DNA from: Chelydra serpentina
Taxonomy: Eukaryota > Chordata > Testudines > Chelydridae
Reading direction: 5' to 3'
Assembly (NCBI GenBank): GCA_037349315.1
Contig: JBAIAC010000057.1
Span: forward strand, 8,711,501 to 8,775,500
DNA length: 64,000 bases
Positions within the stretch are counted from its first letter, which is position 1, and each line of letters starts with the position of its first letter. Made by a program: the position numbers and the translations under genes. Shown piece by piece: positions 1 through 13,500 of this stretch. The notes under the pieces are model-generated. The model made no database searches. It was not told the DNA's origin and saw only the letters and a list, made by a program, of their open reading frames with translations.

Positions 1-1488
1 TTTTTTTTAACCCTTTACAGGTAAAGCCAGTAGAGAACAGCTACTAACATGGATTTTATAGTTAACTGGCTGTTCATAAAAGGGAGCCCCCTTCATTTAT
101 CACAGCCCCCGACACCATAGTGTCTGAGCACTTCACAAGCACTGATGCATTTAACCTCGCAGCACCCCTGGTTGGTAGGGACGTTTCATTAGCCCCATTT
201 CACAGATGGGAAAACAGAGGCACAGACCTGCCTGCAATCACCCACAAGTCAGTGGTAGAGCCAGCCATAAATCAAGCTCCTCTGAGTTTCACTCCAGTGC
301 TTTTTCCACATGACCATCTCCTCTCCGACACACTGAGGTCATGCGCCTGGATGATCACAGGCCGCCTTGCCAGAGGATCTAAACACACTGAGACCCAGGG
401 ACTCCTGGGTTCTAATCCCAGCTCAGACACTGACATCTCTCTTTGGCACTGGACAAGTCCCTTAGTTCCATCTCTGCCTCAGCTGCTCCCTTTGCCAACT
501 GGGGACGATGATAGCGGCTTTGTGTGTGGGTGCACAGAGGGGGGAATTCCGAGGGTTAGCTCAAGTTTGACAAATGCTAAGGCATGTTAAGCTTTCCGAG
601 GCAGCCCCCGCTGGGGATAAGAATGGAATGTAGGTTGTGAGCTTTGAGGCAAGGACCGTCTGTTTGTTCAGTGCCTAGCGCACTGGGGTCCTGGCTCACC
701 CCTGGGACAGCCAGGAGCTATGGTAATACAATCATAGTAATGTACTGCTTAGCCTTGCCTTTCTTGGCTTTGGTGTCTTAGTATTTATTTACAGTGTTTG
801 CGCTGTCACCACACTGAGGTCATCGGCTCCAGCCAGTGAACCAGCTGCATGTGATGTTGGCTGGCACGCCTCTAGAAGAGATCTTTGTGGCCCCAAAGCT
901 TCTCCGTGATGTGACACCTGGCTGAGAGATGGCGCATTATCGACTGCTATTCAACAGTGTCCAAAAGACCAACATGGTGCCAAACATGTTCATCCTAAGT
1001 AAATGTAACCATCTTGTTAGTGCCCCTTCGTATTGCTAGGGCAGTGGTCAATGCATGGTGCTGTTACATGTAGTCTTACAAGTTGTTGTTTTTTTTGGAA
1101 GGCAAGCAAGTGTTTAGTCTTGGAAGAAACTGCTGTGTTGTGTTTTGTGATTATGTTCTTTCTGGGGGAGCTGTAGCAAGCAGCGGGGAAGGTGCTCCCT
1201 GCCTTAGTCTCTTCAACTGGAGTCAATTCTGGAGGCCAAGACACTCCCTGGCAACAGGGTTTTGGTATCTGGGCTCAGATTCTTGACAGAAAGGCTGCCT
1301 GCATGCTATTTGTGACCACCTCTGTTCTAGGACTGATGTATATGAATCCTCGAGGTCTTGCCACTGAAATACAACAACATGCTGAGGACACTTAAGTCGA
1401 CAAGGAGGGTGGGGGAGCTTTGTGCCACATGGAAGGAAAAGAGAGCTCTAACCACAGGTTTCTAACCAGAGCTGTATTTTGTTCCCAG
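1..1488. other. EXTL1 intron 1 (3' part), no exon seen
   Basis: No coding segment of the EXT family is recognisable before exon 2. A MIR-like SINE covers about 345-530. The remainder looks like ordinary unique intron. Confidence 0.6.
345..530 (+). mobile_element. MIR-like SINE
   Basis: Contains GGGTTCTAATCCCAGCTC, then a serious but diverged match to the MIR core and to its 3' CTGTAAAATGGGGA-type end (here CAACTGGGGACGATGATA). Old and 5' truncated. Confidence 0.45.
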
Positions 1489-1582
1489 GTTTGACTATCA
1501 GGAGTTGCTGCACAACTCCACCTTCTGCATCATCCCCCGCGGCAGGCGGCTGGGCTCCTTCCGCTTTCTGGAAGCGCTGCAG
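1489..1582 (+). CDS. EXTL1: EXTL1 exon 2
   Basis: Acceptor TTCCCAG before it and donor GTACC after it. The first base finishes a split codon, then [20 protein letters not shown] and onward to FLEALQ. The NSTFC..PRGRR block is a hallmark of the exostosin domain. The length of 94 bp equals EXT1 exon 2. Confidence 0.93.
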
Positions 1583-4500
1583 GTACCACTGCGGGAGAGA
1601 CAGCGGGAAATGTCCGTAGTCAGTCCGTGAATTTCCCTCCTCACCCTAATCCCAGGCCACAGGAGCCTCTGAGAACGGAGAGAGAGAAACAGGGCAAGAG
1701 CCTGTAACCTCCCACTCCACCCTCACTTATCTCAACTTCTCCGATCCTGCTCCTCAGAGATCTGTCCCCCTTCCCCATCCTCTTTCCTCTTCGCTCCTTC
1801 TACCCATCTTCTCCTCTCCCGCTTCCATCCCCTTCCCTGCCACCCTCCACTCCCCACCCCCCGCTCCTATCCCCTCCCGCTGCCACTAGCCCATCCTGTC
1901 CATTCCCCTGTAGAGAGGCAGCCGTCAGAGGGTCCCTGAGGAAATCATATCTGCCTCGGGCTGGCCGTGAGAAGGGTTAATGCTCCTAGATCTTGGATGA
2001 AAGTGGCCTTTGAAAGGGGGCTCTTTTAGGGTGACGACCAAACAGCAAGTGTGAAAAATCGGGACAGGGGGTTGGGGGATGATAGGAGCCTATATAAGAA
2101 AAAGACCCCAAAATGAGGACTGTCCCTATAAAATCAGGACATCTGGTCACCCTAGGCTCTTTAGAAATTATTTGGGCTTCCAATACCACTAGCCAGCTGC
2201 TGTGCGGCTCCCTTGGCCCGCTGTTCCCCCCACCCTGTCAGACCCAGTGGCCAGGCAGCCGGTCCCATAGCAGGTGGGTACAAGGCTCAATGGCTGGGGT
2301 CTCATGCGCGCCCTTGTCTGCTGTTTCTCGTCGATCCAGGCTGCTTGCATCCCCGTGCTGCTCAGTAACGGCTGGGAGCTGCCGTTCTCCGACGCGATCG
2401 ACTGGAGTAAATCGGCCATTGTCGGGGACGAGAGGCTCCTCCTGCAGGTAACGCAGCGCCCTGGTGCCTGTCAGAGCCCGGCACGGGATGGCACAGCCTG
2501 GCGCGGCACCGTGCAGCACCACGGTGTGAAGTGCCTTTCGCTCCCAGCACTGGACTTCGGATCACCCTGTTCTGGGGACGGATGGGTGGACCATTCGTTA
2601 GCCGACGGCTGCCACGGAGCCGGCCGGGGCAGCCAGCAATCAGAAATTGGCCAACCAGTCGTTCCCTCTCCCAACCCTTGTCCCCTGTCTCCCAGGGCAG
2701 ATGTGTCCTGCCTCGCCCTCCCATGGCTAACTTAGAGGCCGCATTGACTTCGGGGGAGGGCAGGCAGGATTGGAAGGATCATTAACACCCCACAGGGACG
2801 GCTCAAGGGAGAGTGCTAGAGAGGCGTTAATAAAAGGCCTGAGGGGACAGCAGAGAAACTCGCTCATTGCTGCCAAATGCATTGCCTGCAGGTAGTTGAA
2901 AATGGTCTGTGCCCTTGTCAGCACAAAACAGTGGATTTGTGTAGGCCCTATATAAACAAGCCTGCTGTGCACATCTGCAAGGAACATGAAAGGCTAGATT
3001 GTACCTTTAGGCTTAGCCCTGAGCAAGGGGTGGCATTTAAGCTCCTTCGCTCTCCCCGCTTATCCCCAGAGTAGCCCTGGGAGGAACAAACCCCTTCCCC
3101 CATGCTCTGGGTGTGTAATAATTTGCTACTGGCCTATACCCGCAGCAAGTTCCTGTGAGCCCCAGGACAGCTCCGCTGTGGCTGGCACGTTGAGGGGGAG
3201 AAGCCAAAGATCCACCTACCCACTCCCCCACACCTGCTCCACTGGCGGTGGTGGGGTGAGCCGATGCTGTGCACCCACCCCAGGGCCAGAGAGCCGTCAC
3301 AGGGCTGGCAGACGAAGGAGGTCTGCCTCCCCCCGTAGTGCCCTGCAGGGTGTCACGTTAACTGTTGAATATTGACTCCTTAAATGGGCAATGAAACTTC
3401 CCGTTCCTCTGATTGTTCCAGGCCAGGCTGGATGTTTCAGAACACACCTTTCTGGGGCGAGTGTGGAGTCACCTTCCCAGCCGCTAATCAGGGCTAATCA
3501 GGAGGCTTGTTGCAGGCAGGCTCCAGGTTCCAATGCATCGGACCAGGGCTGCCCGAGACACAGAGAGAGGCTTGTTGCTGGCTGTGGGCATCCCAGGCAG
3601 AGAGGGGCACATTGGGAAGACATGGAGAGGCAGTCGGGGTTACGGGGTAGGAGGTACCACAGCCCTTCCCTGGGCTGGATTGTACCCCAGAATGTGCCAG
3701 CCAGTAGCGCAGCCGGGTCCGGAGCGCAGGGGGAGCGGCACTATAAAAAGGCGCCTCCCCCTGTACTCACCCGGTGGTGCTCCGGGTCTTCGGCGGCACT
3801 TCGGCGGCTCACTCCGGGTCTTTGGTGGTACCCGCCGCCGAAATGCCGCCAAAGACCCAGAGCGCCTCCGGGTGAGTGTAAGAAGCGGCGCTTAAAAAGA
3901 AGCGGCACCTTTTTTTAGTGCTGCTAAAAAAAGGCGCCGCGTCCGCCGCTTCTGCTCAAGGGGGAGCAGGCGCTCCCCCTGCTCCCCCCCCCGGCTACGC
4001 TACTGGTGCAGTGTCACAATGGGCAGACAGTCCTAGTCACATTCTAACCCAGAATATCTGTCTCAATGTCGGAAAGGTGGCCCAGTGGTTAAGGTACTAG
4101 CCTGCAACATAGGGTCAATGCCTTCCTCTGCCACAGACGTCTTGGGCGGCCTTGGGACAGTCACTTTGTCTCTCCACGCTGCAGTTCCCCATCTGTAAAA
4201 TGGGAACACTAGCACTGCTCTGCCCCATAGGGGAAGATAAATAAAGATTGTGAGGTACTCAGGTGCCCCAGGAATGGGGGATCGATATATAACAGAGCCA
4301 GGCAGACAATCCCCCTGCTAGGTAGGGAAAACTGCACCCCTTTTAGAGAGGGGGAAACCGAGGCATGGGGTAGTTATGTGACATCGCCAAGGCCACAGAG
4401 AAAGTCAGTGGCAGGGCTGAAAATATAACTGAAGACTCCCAAGGCCCAGTTGTTAAAAAACACCCACAAAAGAACCCTTGTAGGGGGTCTGTTTGATATG

Positions 4501-7500
4501 GGGAGAGGGTCCCTTTAAGGATTTGCACATCGGGCTCAGAAAAGTGGCTGGCTTGAGGCCTGGTTTTGCTTAAAATGTTTTTAACCCGACAGTGCTCTGG
4601 CCAGGGTGAGGGCCCAGCTCCCCAGTGCCACAATCACAGGGAGACGCTTTGCCTGGCTGCATAAACCTTACTAACCCCGTCCCCTCTCTCTGTCTCCCCA
4701 TTTCCGTGGTTTTTGTCCTGCTCAGATTCCTTCCACCGTTCGCTGTATCCACAGTGACAAGATCCTGGCGTTCCAGCAGCAAACCCAGTTCCTGTGGGAA
4801 GCATATTTCTCCTCCGTGGAGAAAATAGTGCAAACCACCCTTGAGGTGAGCCACAAGCTTCTGGTCTCTCTCCCACAGCAGCTCCCTCAGTGACCTTTCC
4901 ACGTAGTTTGGGGTTTTTTTAAACTGGCTGCCTCGCAGCAGCAACAACAGCTGGGACCAACAACAACTGGGTGGTGGAAAATCCCACCCTGTCTCCATCC
5001 CGTAGGGGGTGAAAGCTGATCAAGGCAGAGGGACTGGCACCAGCTCCGTGCAGGAGTGAGTTGACTGATGGGAAATGTATCGCGACTACCGTGCCAGCCA
5101 CTAGGGGGCACTGTAGGGAATGGGGCAGGAGTGCTGGTGGTGCGGGGGGGCTGCCTAGCTACTCCAATCCCAGCCTCTCCCAGCAGGGTGCTGGCTGATG
5201 GGCTTGCCTAGCTATACAAGAGGAGCGTAGGCCAGATGCCTGCGTCAGCCTTGTTGGGCAATATTTTGGTGGCCTTTTCTGCATCGGGCTGGGAAAGGCT
5301 CCGAGCTCCGGTCCCAGTGTTCGCAGCCGAGACTGGAGAGAAAGATGAATTTGTTCAGCTAAGTGGAAGGGGACAATAACAGATGTCGCCCATGGACCTG
5401 TTGCTTTCTGGCTTCAGGGCAATTCAAATCCCTGCTGTCTCCACGCTGGGCCCTCGAACTCACATTTTCCTGAGTCGCTCAATGGAAAGAAAAGACTTGA
5501 ACTGGAAGTGATAAGCAGGATGCCTTGGCCACAGGAAGCCAGCTTCCGCACGGCATCGACCAGGGCCCCATGTCTGGCTTCTAACCCAGTTTCTCCCCGG
5601 ACTGGAACACGGGCCATTAGCCCTGTGCTTGCAGCGCGTGTGTGCTTTAGACGCTTCTCCTGGAGAAGCCCAGTAGAGAAATAGGTTCCCGAGCTCATTA
5701 TGTACCAAGCTACCTCTCTGCCTTTACCCTGTTCTCCTCCCCTGGTTCAAATCCCACCTCGCTCAATTATAACCAAAATGTACCGTCTGATGGCTCTTCA
5801 GTGGCACATGTGAAATGAGCATGGGGGGTCTCAGCACAGGTCCCAGGGGACAGGTAAAGGTTTCCACACCAGAGAGACCATCCCAAAAACTGACGACCTC
5901 AGCAAGGCCAGGAACTCAAGCAGACCCAGGGCCAAAGTCACCCTCGGTGTAACTCCCCTGTAATCCATGATGTTGCACCAGGGATGAATTTGGAACCCTG
6001 GTGCTCTCTTATCTACCACAACAAGCCCCTGAGACACGGGCAGGGCGGGGGAAGCTTGCCCTGCCGTTGTCCTATGAGACCACTGGCCAACATCATCTCA
6101 TTGTTTCCTTGAACTGTGCTGTGCTCCCTCCTCTCTGTCTTTCTCCACCGGTTGTCTCTGATCTCACACTTGCACTGTGAGCTCTTTGGGGCAGGGAACA
6201 TATTTCGTTCTGTTTGTACAGCACCTAGCACACCAGGGTCCTGGGGCTCCCGGGTGCTACCATAGCACAAGACATAAATAGAATAATCATAGTAACAATA
6301 ATAACTAACAGAGGCCTTCTGGCCCCTGGGCCCTCCATGCTGCACCTCTGCCGAGGGCTAAATTCACACAAAGCGAAGCTGTCAGGCTGAGAGTCTTTCG
6401 AGTGGCCTTTCCCCCTTGGGAGCAAGACCCTGACTCATCATTATCTTTTACACAAAGCCTCCCCTTAGAAAGGAGAGATGCGTGATCGTGCCAAGATCCA
6501 GGGCTCAACCCCCGCAGATAAATAGAAAAGAGTTTGATATCTGTCTGTCAACGTCATTTCTGAACAGCCTGCCAGCGTGGGCCGCAGGGAGGCCGCTTCT
6601 CCCAGTGATTCCGGTGGGGTCGGAAGAAGGAAGTGCCAGGAAGTCTGGTTTGTGCCGTTTCCAGCCCTGTTGGTGCTGATCAGCAAGGCGGAGATAGTTC
6701 AAAGCAGCACGTTTGGCCGCTCGTCCAAACCAAATGCCTCGACCTTCTGAGGTTTGCTCAGTGCTCTAAATAGGGAGCGCGCTCCAGGGCCAGATTTTGT
6801 ACTCATGGGGAGGTGCCAGCTAGCCCCATTGAAGTCAGTGTGCCAGCATGAGCAAAGGGCTCAGCATCTGGATCCAAAGTGCCCTGAAATGCTGGGGGGC
6901 TGGTTCATCTCAGGATAGAGATGGGAGCACTAGCTGTTCGGTCCTAGAGCTGGGGGCTTGGTTTCAGCCCATCTCCTAGTTATGCGTTTGGGCCTGGATT
7001 CTGCTTCCACTCGCTGGTGTAAATCAGGAGCAACGCCACTGAAGTCAGTGCAGTTACCCTGGGGTAAAGCTGGTGCAGCAAGAGACTCAGGGAGTTATGC
7101 ATTGGCCGCTGTACAGTAGAAGCAGGAGCGCCCCGCCCCCGCCCACCCGACTTTCAGGGCTGAGGGATTGTTTCAGATGCAAAATTCAGTGACAAAGCGT
7201 GGTGGATTTGAATCAGTTTCATGCTGATTTGAACCTCAGAGCAAAAACTCGAGGGTATGATCCCTCCCTCCCCAAATCAGCTCCCCTCACCCCCCCCCCC
7301 ACGCTGTTTGCACAACTCCCTGGCTAGCCAGGTCCCGCCGCGCTGTCCGGGGGTCAGCAGAGTGCAGCACACTCTGTTTGGGTGAGGTGTGGGGGGGGGC
7401 GGAGTTGCATTTTCCCAGCCCTGGGTTTGCAGTCGGATGTCAGCTCCTCTGCTGAGCACTGCTGGATTGATGAGCCCGCTTGCTGCTAGCGTGATGAAAG

Positions 7501-10500
7501 CCGTCTCTATCTCCCCTGCCCCGCCCCCCAGATAATAAAGGATCGGATATTTCATCGAGAATCCCGCCCCAAGTTCTTGTGGAACACCCTGCCTGGGGGG
7601 CTGCTGGCTCTGCCGGAGTATTCCACCCACCTCGGCGACTTCCCTTTCTACCACCTGCAGCACGGTAGGAACCGCTCCCCCGCCGCGGCCCACCCCTGGC
7701 GCGTCCCTCGGGAACCCCTGTCTGATCCGCTCTCTCCCTTTGCAGGGTCCAGCCCCTCCGGCAAGTTCACAGCTTTCATCCGGGCCGTCTCCCCCGTGGT
7801 CTCCCTCTCCCAGCCCATCCTCAAGCTCATCCAGGCCGTCTCCAGATCCCAGCACTGCGCCCAGGTCAGGGGCAAAGGTTAAACTGCCCTGCCCTAGCCA
7901 CAGCTCCCGGGTCCTAGCGCTGAGGAAGAGAAGGCGAGGGCCCACGCTACTGTTTTGTTCTCCCTGTTAGAACTAGAGACAGGCCCGAACCAGGTAGTAT
8001 ACCCCTGGGCTTTGGGAACATTTGGCTTGGATCTCAACCGCCCTCCCATTAAAATGACTGGAGAGGCCCCCATTGACTCCAGCAGGCATTGGGTCTGGGG
8101 CCATGGTGCCGTAGACCCACCTCTGACCATGGCCGATAGAGACCCGGAAAGGCCCTGGTAGATCAGCAGAGGTGCTGAGCCCCCCCCAAACCGCCACCGG
8201 AAAGTCAGCCCACCGCTGCTCCATTTCCACCGATGGAGCAATGCTAATTTACACCCGCCGAGGATCTGGCCCCACTGATCTCAACGGAGCAATGCTGAAT
8301 CACCCTGGCGTGAGACGGATTGATGCTAACTGGGGGATTTGGGCCCATTGACGCCGATGGAGTGACACCAATGGAGTGCGTCTGGAGCTGGCCCCGTTGG
8401 ATTTGCAGATGCTCAGCACCTCTGAACATCAGGCCCAAAGGGTTTATTTGGGGCAAAGGGAGGGGAGAGGGGAGAGTTTCATGTAGCTTCAGTAAACACC
8501 CTCTTTGACTAGGCCTCGGCCCACGCCCGCAGCCCCGGGCAGGCGCTTCCAGCCTTGGCCTTCTGATTTTTAATTTCCAGCTGGGAGGGCGCTTCCAGGC
8601 CCCAATTAGAAGCTATTTACGTAGCAAGTCGAAGTTAAAAGCAGCCACAGGTGAGCGGTTGGGCCCTTAGCGACGCCCGGGTTTGTTTGATCAAAGCGAG
8701 GGTGGAGGCTCTGTGCCAGGCTCCCACTTCCCAGCTGGGTGGGAGGACTGGAAGGCTGCGGGTGTGGGGCACACGTGCTGACCTAGGCGCCCTCGGCTTT
8801 GGTTTTAGATCCTAGTCCTGTGGAGCTGCGAGAAGCCTCCCCCGCCGAGGGGGAGATGGCCCCAGACAGCAGTGCCTTTGACCGTCATTCACGGCCGGCG
8901 GAAAGTAAGCAGTCGCCGGGTTGGTTGGTTTGTGGGCCTCCGTTTGCGGGATTTCTCAGACGGAACGGGGGGAGGGGGGCAGCCCCAGTGCCCGGTGGGG
9001 CTGCCGCTGTCCGCTCCGGGGCAGCAGGGTCCTCCCAGGGGCCAGGGGAAAGGGTGGCCAAAGAACCGCAGCCTGGATTTGTGCATCGGGGAGGGGCTCG
9101 GCTGTTCCCCAGCCGGGACTCAGCGGCAGGTGCCCGCTGTGTTGCACTAGCCTGCACTCTCCATGGGATGGGGAAGGGGCGGGAGGGGCTCTGTCCCCCT
9201 CCCTGACTCTGCTGCTCCCTCTCGCTCAAGGTAAGCGACCGTTTCTTCCCGTACTCGGCCATCGGGACGGATGCGGTGCTGAGCCTGGATGAACACACCA
9301 GCCTGTCGACCAGCGAGGTGAGACGGGGCGGGCGGGGGGGGCGGGGGGGGCGGTGGGACGCAGCGACCCAGATAAGGACGCCTCATGGGAGAGCAGGGTC
9401 TCAGGGGGCTTCACAAGCTGTCCACGGATTAGCCACTGGGACAATGGGGCCGATCCCTAGGGGCTCCGGCCAATTGGGGGGCCCTGGAAAAATGGGCACC
9501 CTTGTGCCCCAACACACTCTGCCCGCCTTGTGTTCCTGCCCTGCTCTGCTCTCCCAGCCCACCCAGTGCTCTGACCCCGTTCCCTGGCAGGAGCGCGGGA
9601 CAGGGGTAGGGGCACTGCAGGTGGAATGAGTGGAGAGGGGCCCCCCAGTTGCCCTGGTCCAGGGCCCCACAAAACCAGAATCCGCCTCTGCACACAGAGC
9701 ACCATGGAATGTGCAGCCACCTCTTGGGTGGAACGTGGCAGCTGTTTACCAGGGCGCAGCCACTCTACAGATCATGTGATGTGCCGAGTGCCCTCAACTC
9801 CCAGGGCCTGCTAAAGAATGCTCACCGTCGCAGGATCAGGCCCGAGTTCAGGGCAGGCAGGGCGAATAAACTGTGGTGGGAATTTAGATAGACCCTGTAA
9901 TAATAATCAGGCTAGACTTTGGGCAGGCCGTTGGGGTTAATGCTCACCTCTTACAAAAAGTGCCATGGCCCCTGAGCAGCCAGACGCTGCTAAGAAGTAT
10001 CTAGACGACAGCCTCTCCCCAGCACAGCCCCCCACGCCGGGTCATTGGCACTCACCATACTAGGGCACCAGATCTCCCAGGCTAACCAGGGCGGGGCTGG
10101 GTGAGTACTTGAATAAGAAACCTCCAGGAAAAACCCCGATGGCAGCATGCCACCTACTGGCTCACCCACGTCTCTCGCTGAGACACCTGGCTGTGCCCAG
10201 CGGGCTCTCCACCCAAGTACGCACCCGGCCCCACGGCGCTTACCGCGTGCGACCGGCAGGATCACGTGGCAGCCTGGCCTGCGGGCCGAGGACTGGGGCA
10301 TTGCGTTTCTGCTCTTAGCTGGTTGGGGTGTGGCTTGGAGCCATGTTCTCAAAGGGAGTGGGGAGCTGTAGGTGGCTTGGTGCAAGGCGTCGAGGCTCGG
10401 AGAGGTACAGAGGGCGTTTTGAAGACGTGCCCGTTCTTCGCAGAGGGTAGTTATGATGGTAAAGACCTAGCGGGTCAAATCCCGACGGGCTCTGTCCCAG

Positions 10501-13500
10501 CGAGGGTAGCTCTGCTCTCCGCAGTGTTCTCCTCCCAACGATGGAGGCATTTGTCTCTTGTCGGCCCTGCCCGGGTGGTGAACTCTCTCCCCCGCTCTCC
10601 GTCTGGCTCCCCAGGTTGACTTTGCCTTTGTGGTGTGGAGGAGTTTCCCCGACCGCATTGTTGGGTTCCCCATGCGGAGCCACTTCTGGGATTCCAGCCA
10701 GAGCCAGTGGGGCTACACCTCCAAGTGGACCAACGAGTTCTCCATGGTTCTCACCGCGGCTGCATTCTATCACAGGTACAGCACCGTCTCCAGAACTACT
10801 GGCCCGAGGGCCCCAGGCAGAGTGAGCGCTGGAGGGCTCTGTTCTTCCACCCAAAAGCGCCGCTGGCAGATGAACTAGCTTGAAGCCACCCAGGGGTAGG
10901 AACAGCCTGTAGCCCAGACATGGAGGCTTCAGTCATAACAGGCCCGGGGTTAGCTAGCATCTTCCAGCTGAGGATCTCAAAGCGCTTGCCCGCGACTGAG
11001 ACGGTGGCTGCCATTTGCTACGTGTCTGTGCAGCGGCCAGGACAATGGGGCCCAGCCTGGCCGTGTGCTGGACGTGGTCCTGCAATGTAATAACGGAGGA
11101 ATCGTGCCCCGGAAAGGAGTTCAGTAGAGCTGCCCTGCTTTGAGCAGGGGACTGGACTAGATACCTCCTGAGGTCTCTTCCAACCCTCATCTTCTATGAT
11201 TCCATGAACCTCCATTTGGAGACCAGGACAGTGAAGCACAGGGAGACCTAGGCCGAGCTTCTGAAAAAGAGGAGGCTAACGGTAGCTCCCTAAACCCGCA
11301 GGCAGGGACCTAAGTGGCCGGGGCGCAGGGCGCGCTGAGTACCCAGCGTTGCGCATCCAGGAGCGCTACCACTGGCGCCTGTTTTAGAAAGTGGTGACCT
11401 GAGTGTCGAGGGCGGGAGGAGAACGCAGGTCTCCTGCCTTCGGCTCACAAAGAGCAGCCTTCATCCTCGGCACGGATGGAGCTGCCGAGCCGGCTGGCGA
11501 GTGCATTAGCCTGAGCATCCGTGGTTGGGGACAGTCCCGGCCGTGGCAGGGGGAATAGAGGAGAGGAGAGGGACACAGAGCAAGGACAGGGCCTGGCTCC
11601 TCCCCCGCTGCCATCAGTTGCATTGTGGCTGTAGGAGGCCTTTGGCCTATGGGACATGCCCTGGCCACCCCCAACCCTGGGGAACGGGATGGTCCCTCGG
11701 GGGCAAAGCCAAGCACAGCAGAAATGTACAAGCAGGCTCATGCTCTTTGAGACACCCCTCCCTTCCCCCCCCAGGTATTATCACCGTCTCTGCCTTGCTC
11801 CCCCCGCCCCCCGGGTATTATCACAGTCTCTGCCTTGCTCCCCCCGCCCCCCGGGTATTATCACAGTCTCTGCCTTGCTCCCCCCGCCCCCCGGGTATTA
11901 TCACCGTCTCTGCCTTGCTCCCCCCGCCCCCCAGGTATTATCACAGTCTCTGCCTTGCTCCCCCTGCCCCCCCGGGTATTATCACAGTCTCTGCCTTGCT
12001 CCCCCCGCCCCCCGGGTATTATCACAGTCTCTGCCTTGCTCCCCCCGCCCCCCGGGTATTATCACAGTCTCTGCCTTGCTCCCCCCGCCCCCTCAGGTAT
12101 TATCACCATCTCTGCCTTGCTCCCCCCGCCCCCCAGGTATTATCACAGTCTCTGCCTTGCTCCCCCTGCCCCCCCGGGTATTATCACAGTCTCTGCCTTG
12201 CTCCCCCCGCCCCCCGGGTATTATCACAGTCTCTGCCTTGCTCCCCCTGCCCCCCCGGGTATTATCACAGTCTCTGCCTTGCTCCCCCCGCCCCCCAGGT
12301 ATTATCACCGTCTCTGCCTTGCTCCCCCCGCCCCCCGGGTATTATCACAGTCTCTGCCTTGCTCCCCCTGCCCCCCCGGGTATTATCACCGTCTCTGCCT
12401 TGCTCCCCCCGCCCCCCGGGTATTATCACAGTCTCTGCCTTGCTCCCCCCGCCCCCCGGGTATTATCACCGTCTCTGCCTTGCTCCCCCCGCCCCCCGGG
12501 TATTATCACAGTCTCTGCCTTGCTCCCCCCGCCCCTCAGGTATTATCACCATCTCTGCCTTGCTCCCCCGCCCCCCAGGTATTATCACAGTCTCTGCCTT
12601 GCTCCCCCCGCCCCCCGGGTATTATCACAGTCTCTGCCTTGCTCCCCCCGCCCCCTCAGGTATTATCACCATCTCTGCCTTGCTCCCCCCGCCCCCCAGG
12701 TATTATCACCTCTCTGCCTTGCTCCCCCCGCCCCCCCAGGTATTATCACCTCTCTGCCTTGCTCCCCCCACCCCCCAGGTATTATCACAGTCTCTGCCTT
12801 GCTCCCCCGGCCCCCCAGGTATTATCACCGTCTCTGCCTTGCTCCCCCCGCCCCCCGGGTATTATCACAGTCTCTGCCTTGCTCCCCCCGCCCCCCCGGG
12901 TATTATCACAGTCTCTGCCTTGCTCCCCCCGCCCCCCGAGGTATTATCACCGTCTCTGCCTTGCTCCCCCCGCCCCCCCCAGGTATTATCACCGTCTCTG
13001 CCTTGCTCCCCCCGCCCCCCGGGTATTATTACAGTCTCTGCCTTGCTTCCCCCGCCCCCCGAGGTATTATCACCGTCGCTGCCTTGCTCCCCCCGCCCCC
13101 CAGGTATTATCACCGTCTCTGCCTTGCTCCCCCGCCCCCCAGGTATTATCACAGTCTCTTCACCAATTACCTGCCTGCCAGCCTGCGGAGCCTGATCGAT
13201 CAGCTCTCCAACTGTGAAGACATCCTGATGAACTTCCTCGTGTCTGCCGTCACCAAGCTACCTCCCATCAAAGTGACCCAGAAGAAGCAGCACCAGGAGG
13301 CTGCCCCCCAGCAGGTAGGGAGCTGAGAGTGGCGCCGCTGAGACAGGAGCATAACAGGCATGGGTCGGGGGGAGGGGAGCATAGAATCCTCAAAGTTAGG
13401 GTCCTCTTGGGCCCCTCAGACAGTGCGGATGGGTCCTGCTGCCTGGGCCCCGGTGCCCTGCCCTGTTCTGTGCTTAATGACTTAAGCAACAGACCTGCCC

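Noticed and set aside
12865..13152. Antisense open frames with [13 protein letters not shown] repeats
   Set aside because: They are the reverse reading of the same minisatellite, with no splice or start evidence.
11525..13326. Long open frames (up to 556 codons) in all three + frames over the minisatellite
   Set aside because: They come from a stop-free tandem repeat. Only the last 57 codons in one frame are EXTL1 exon 10; the low-complexity repeat peptide is not a separate gene.
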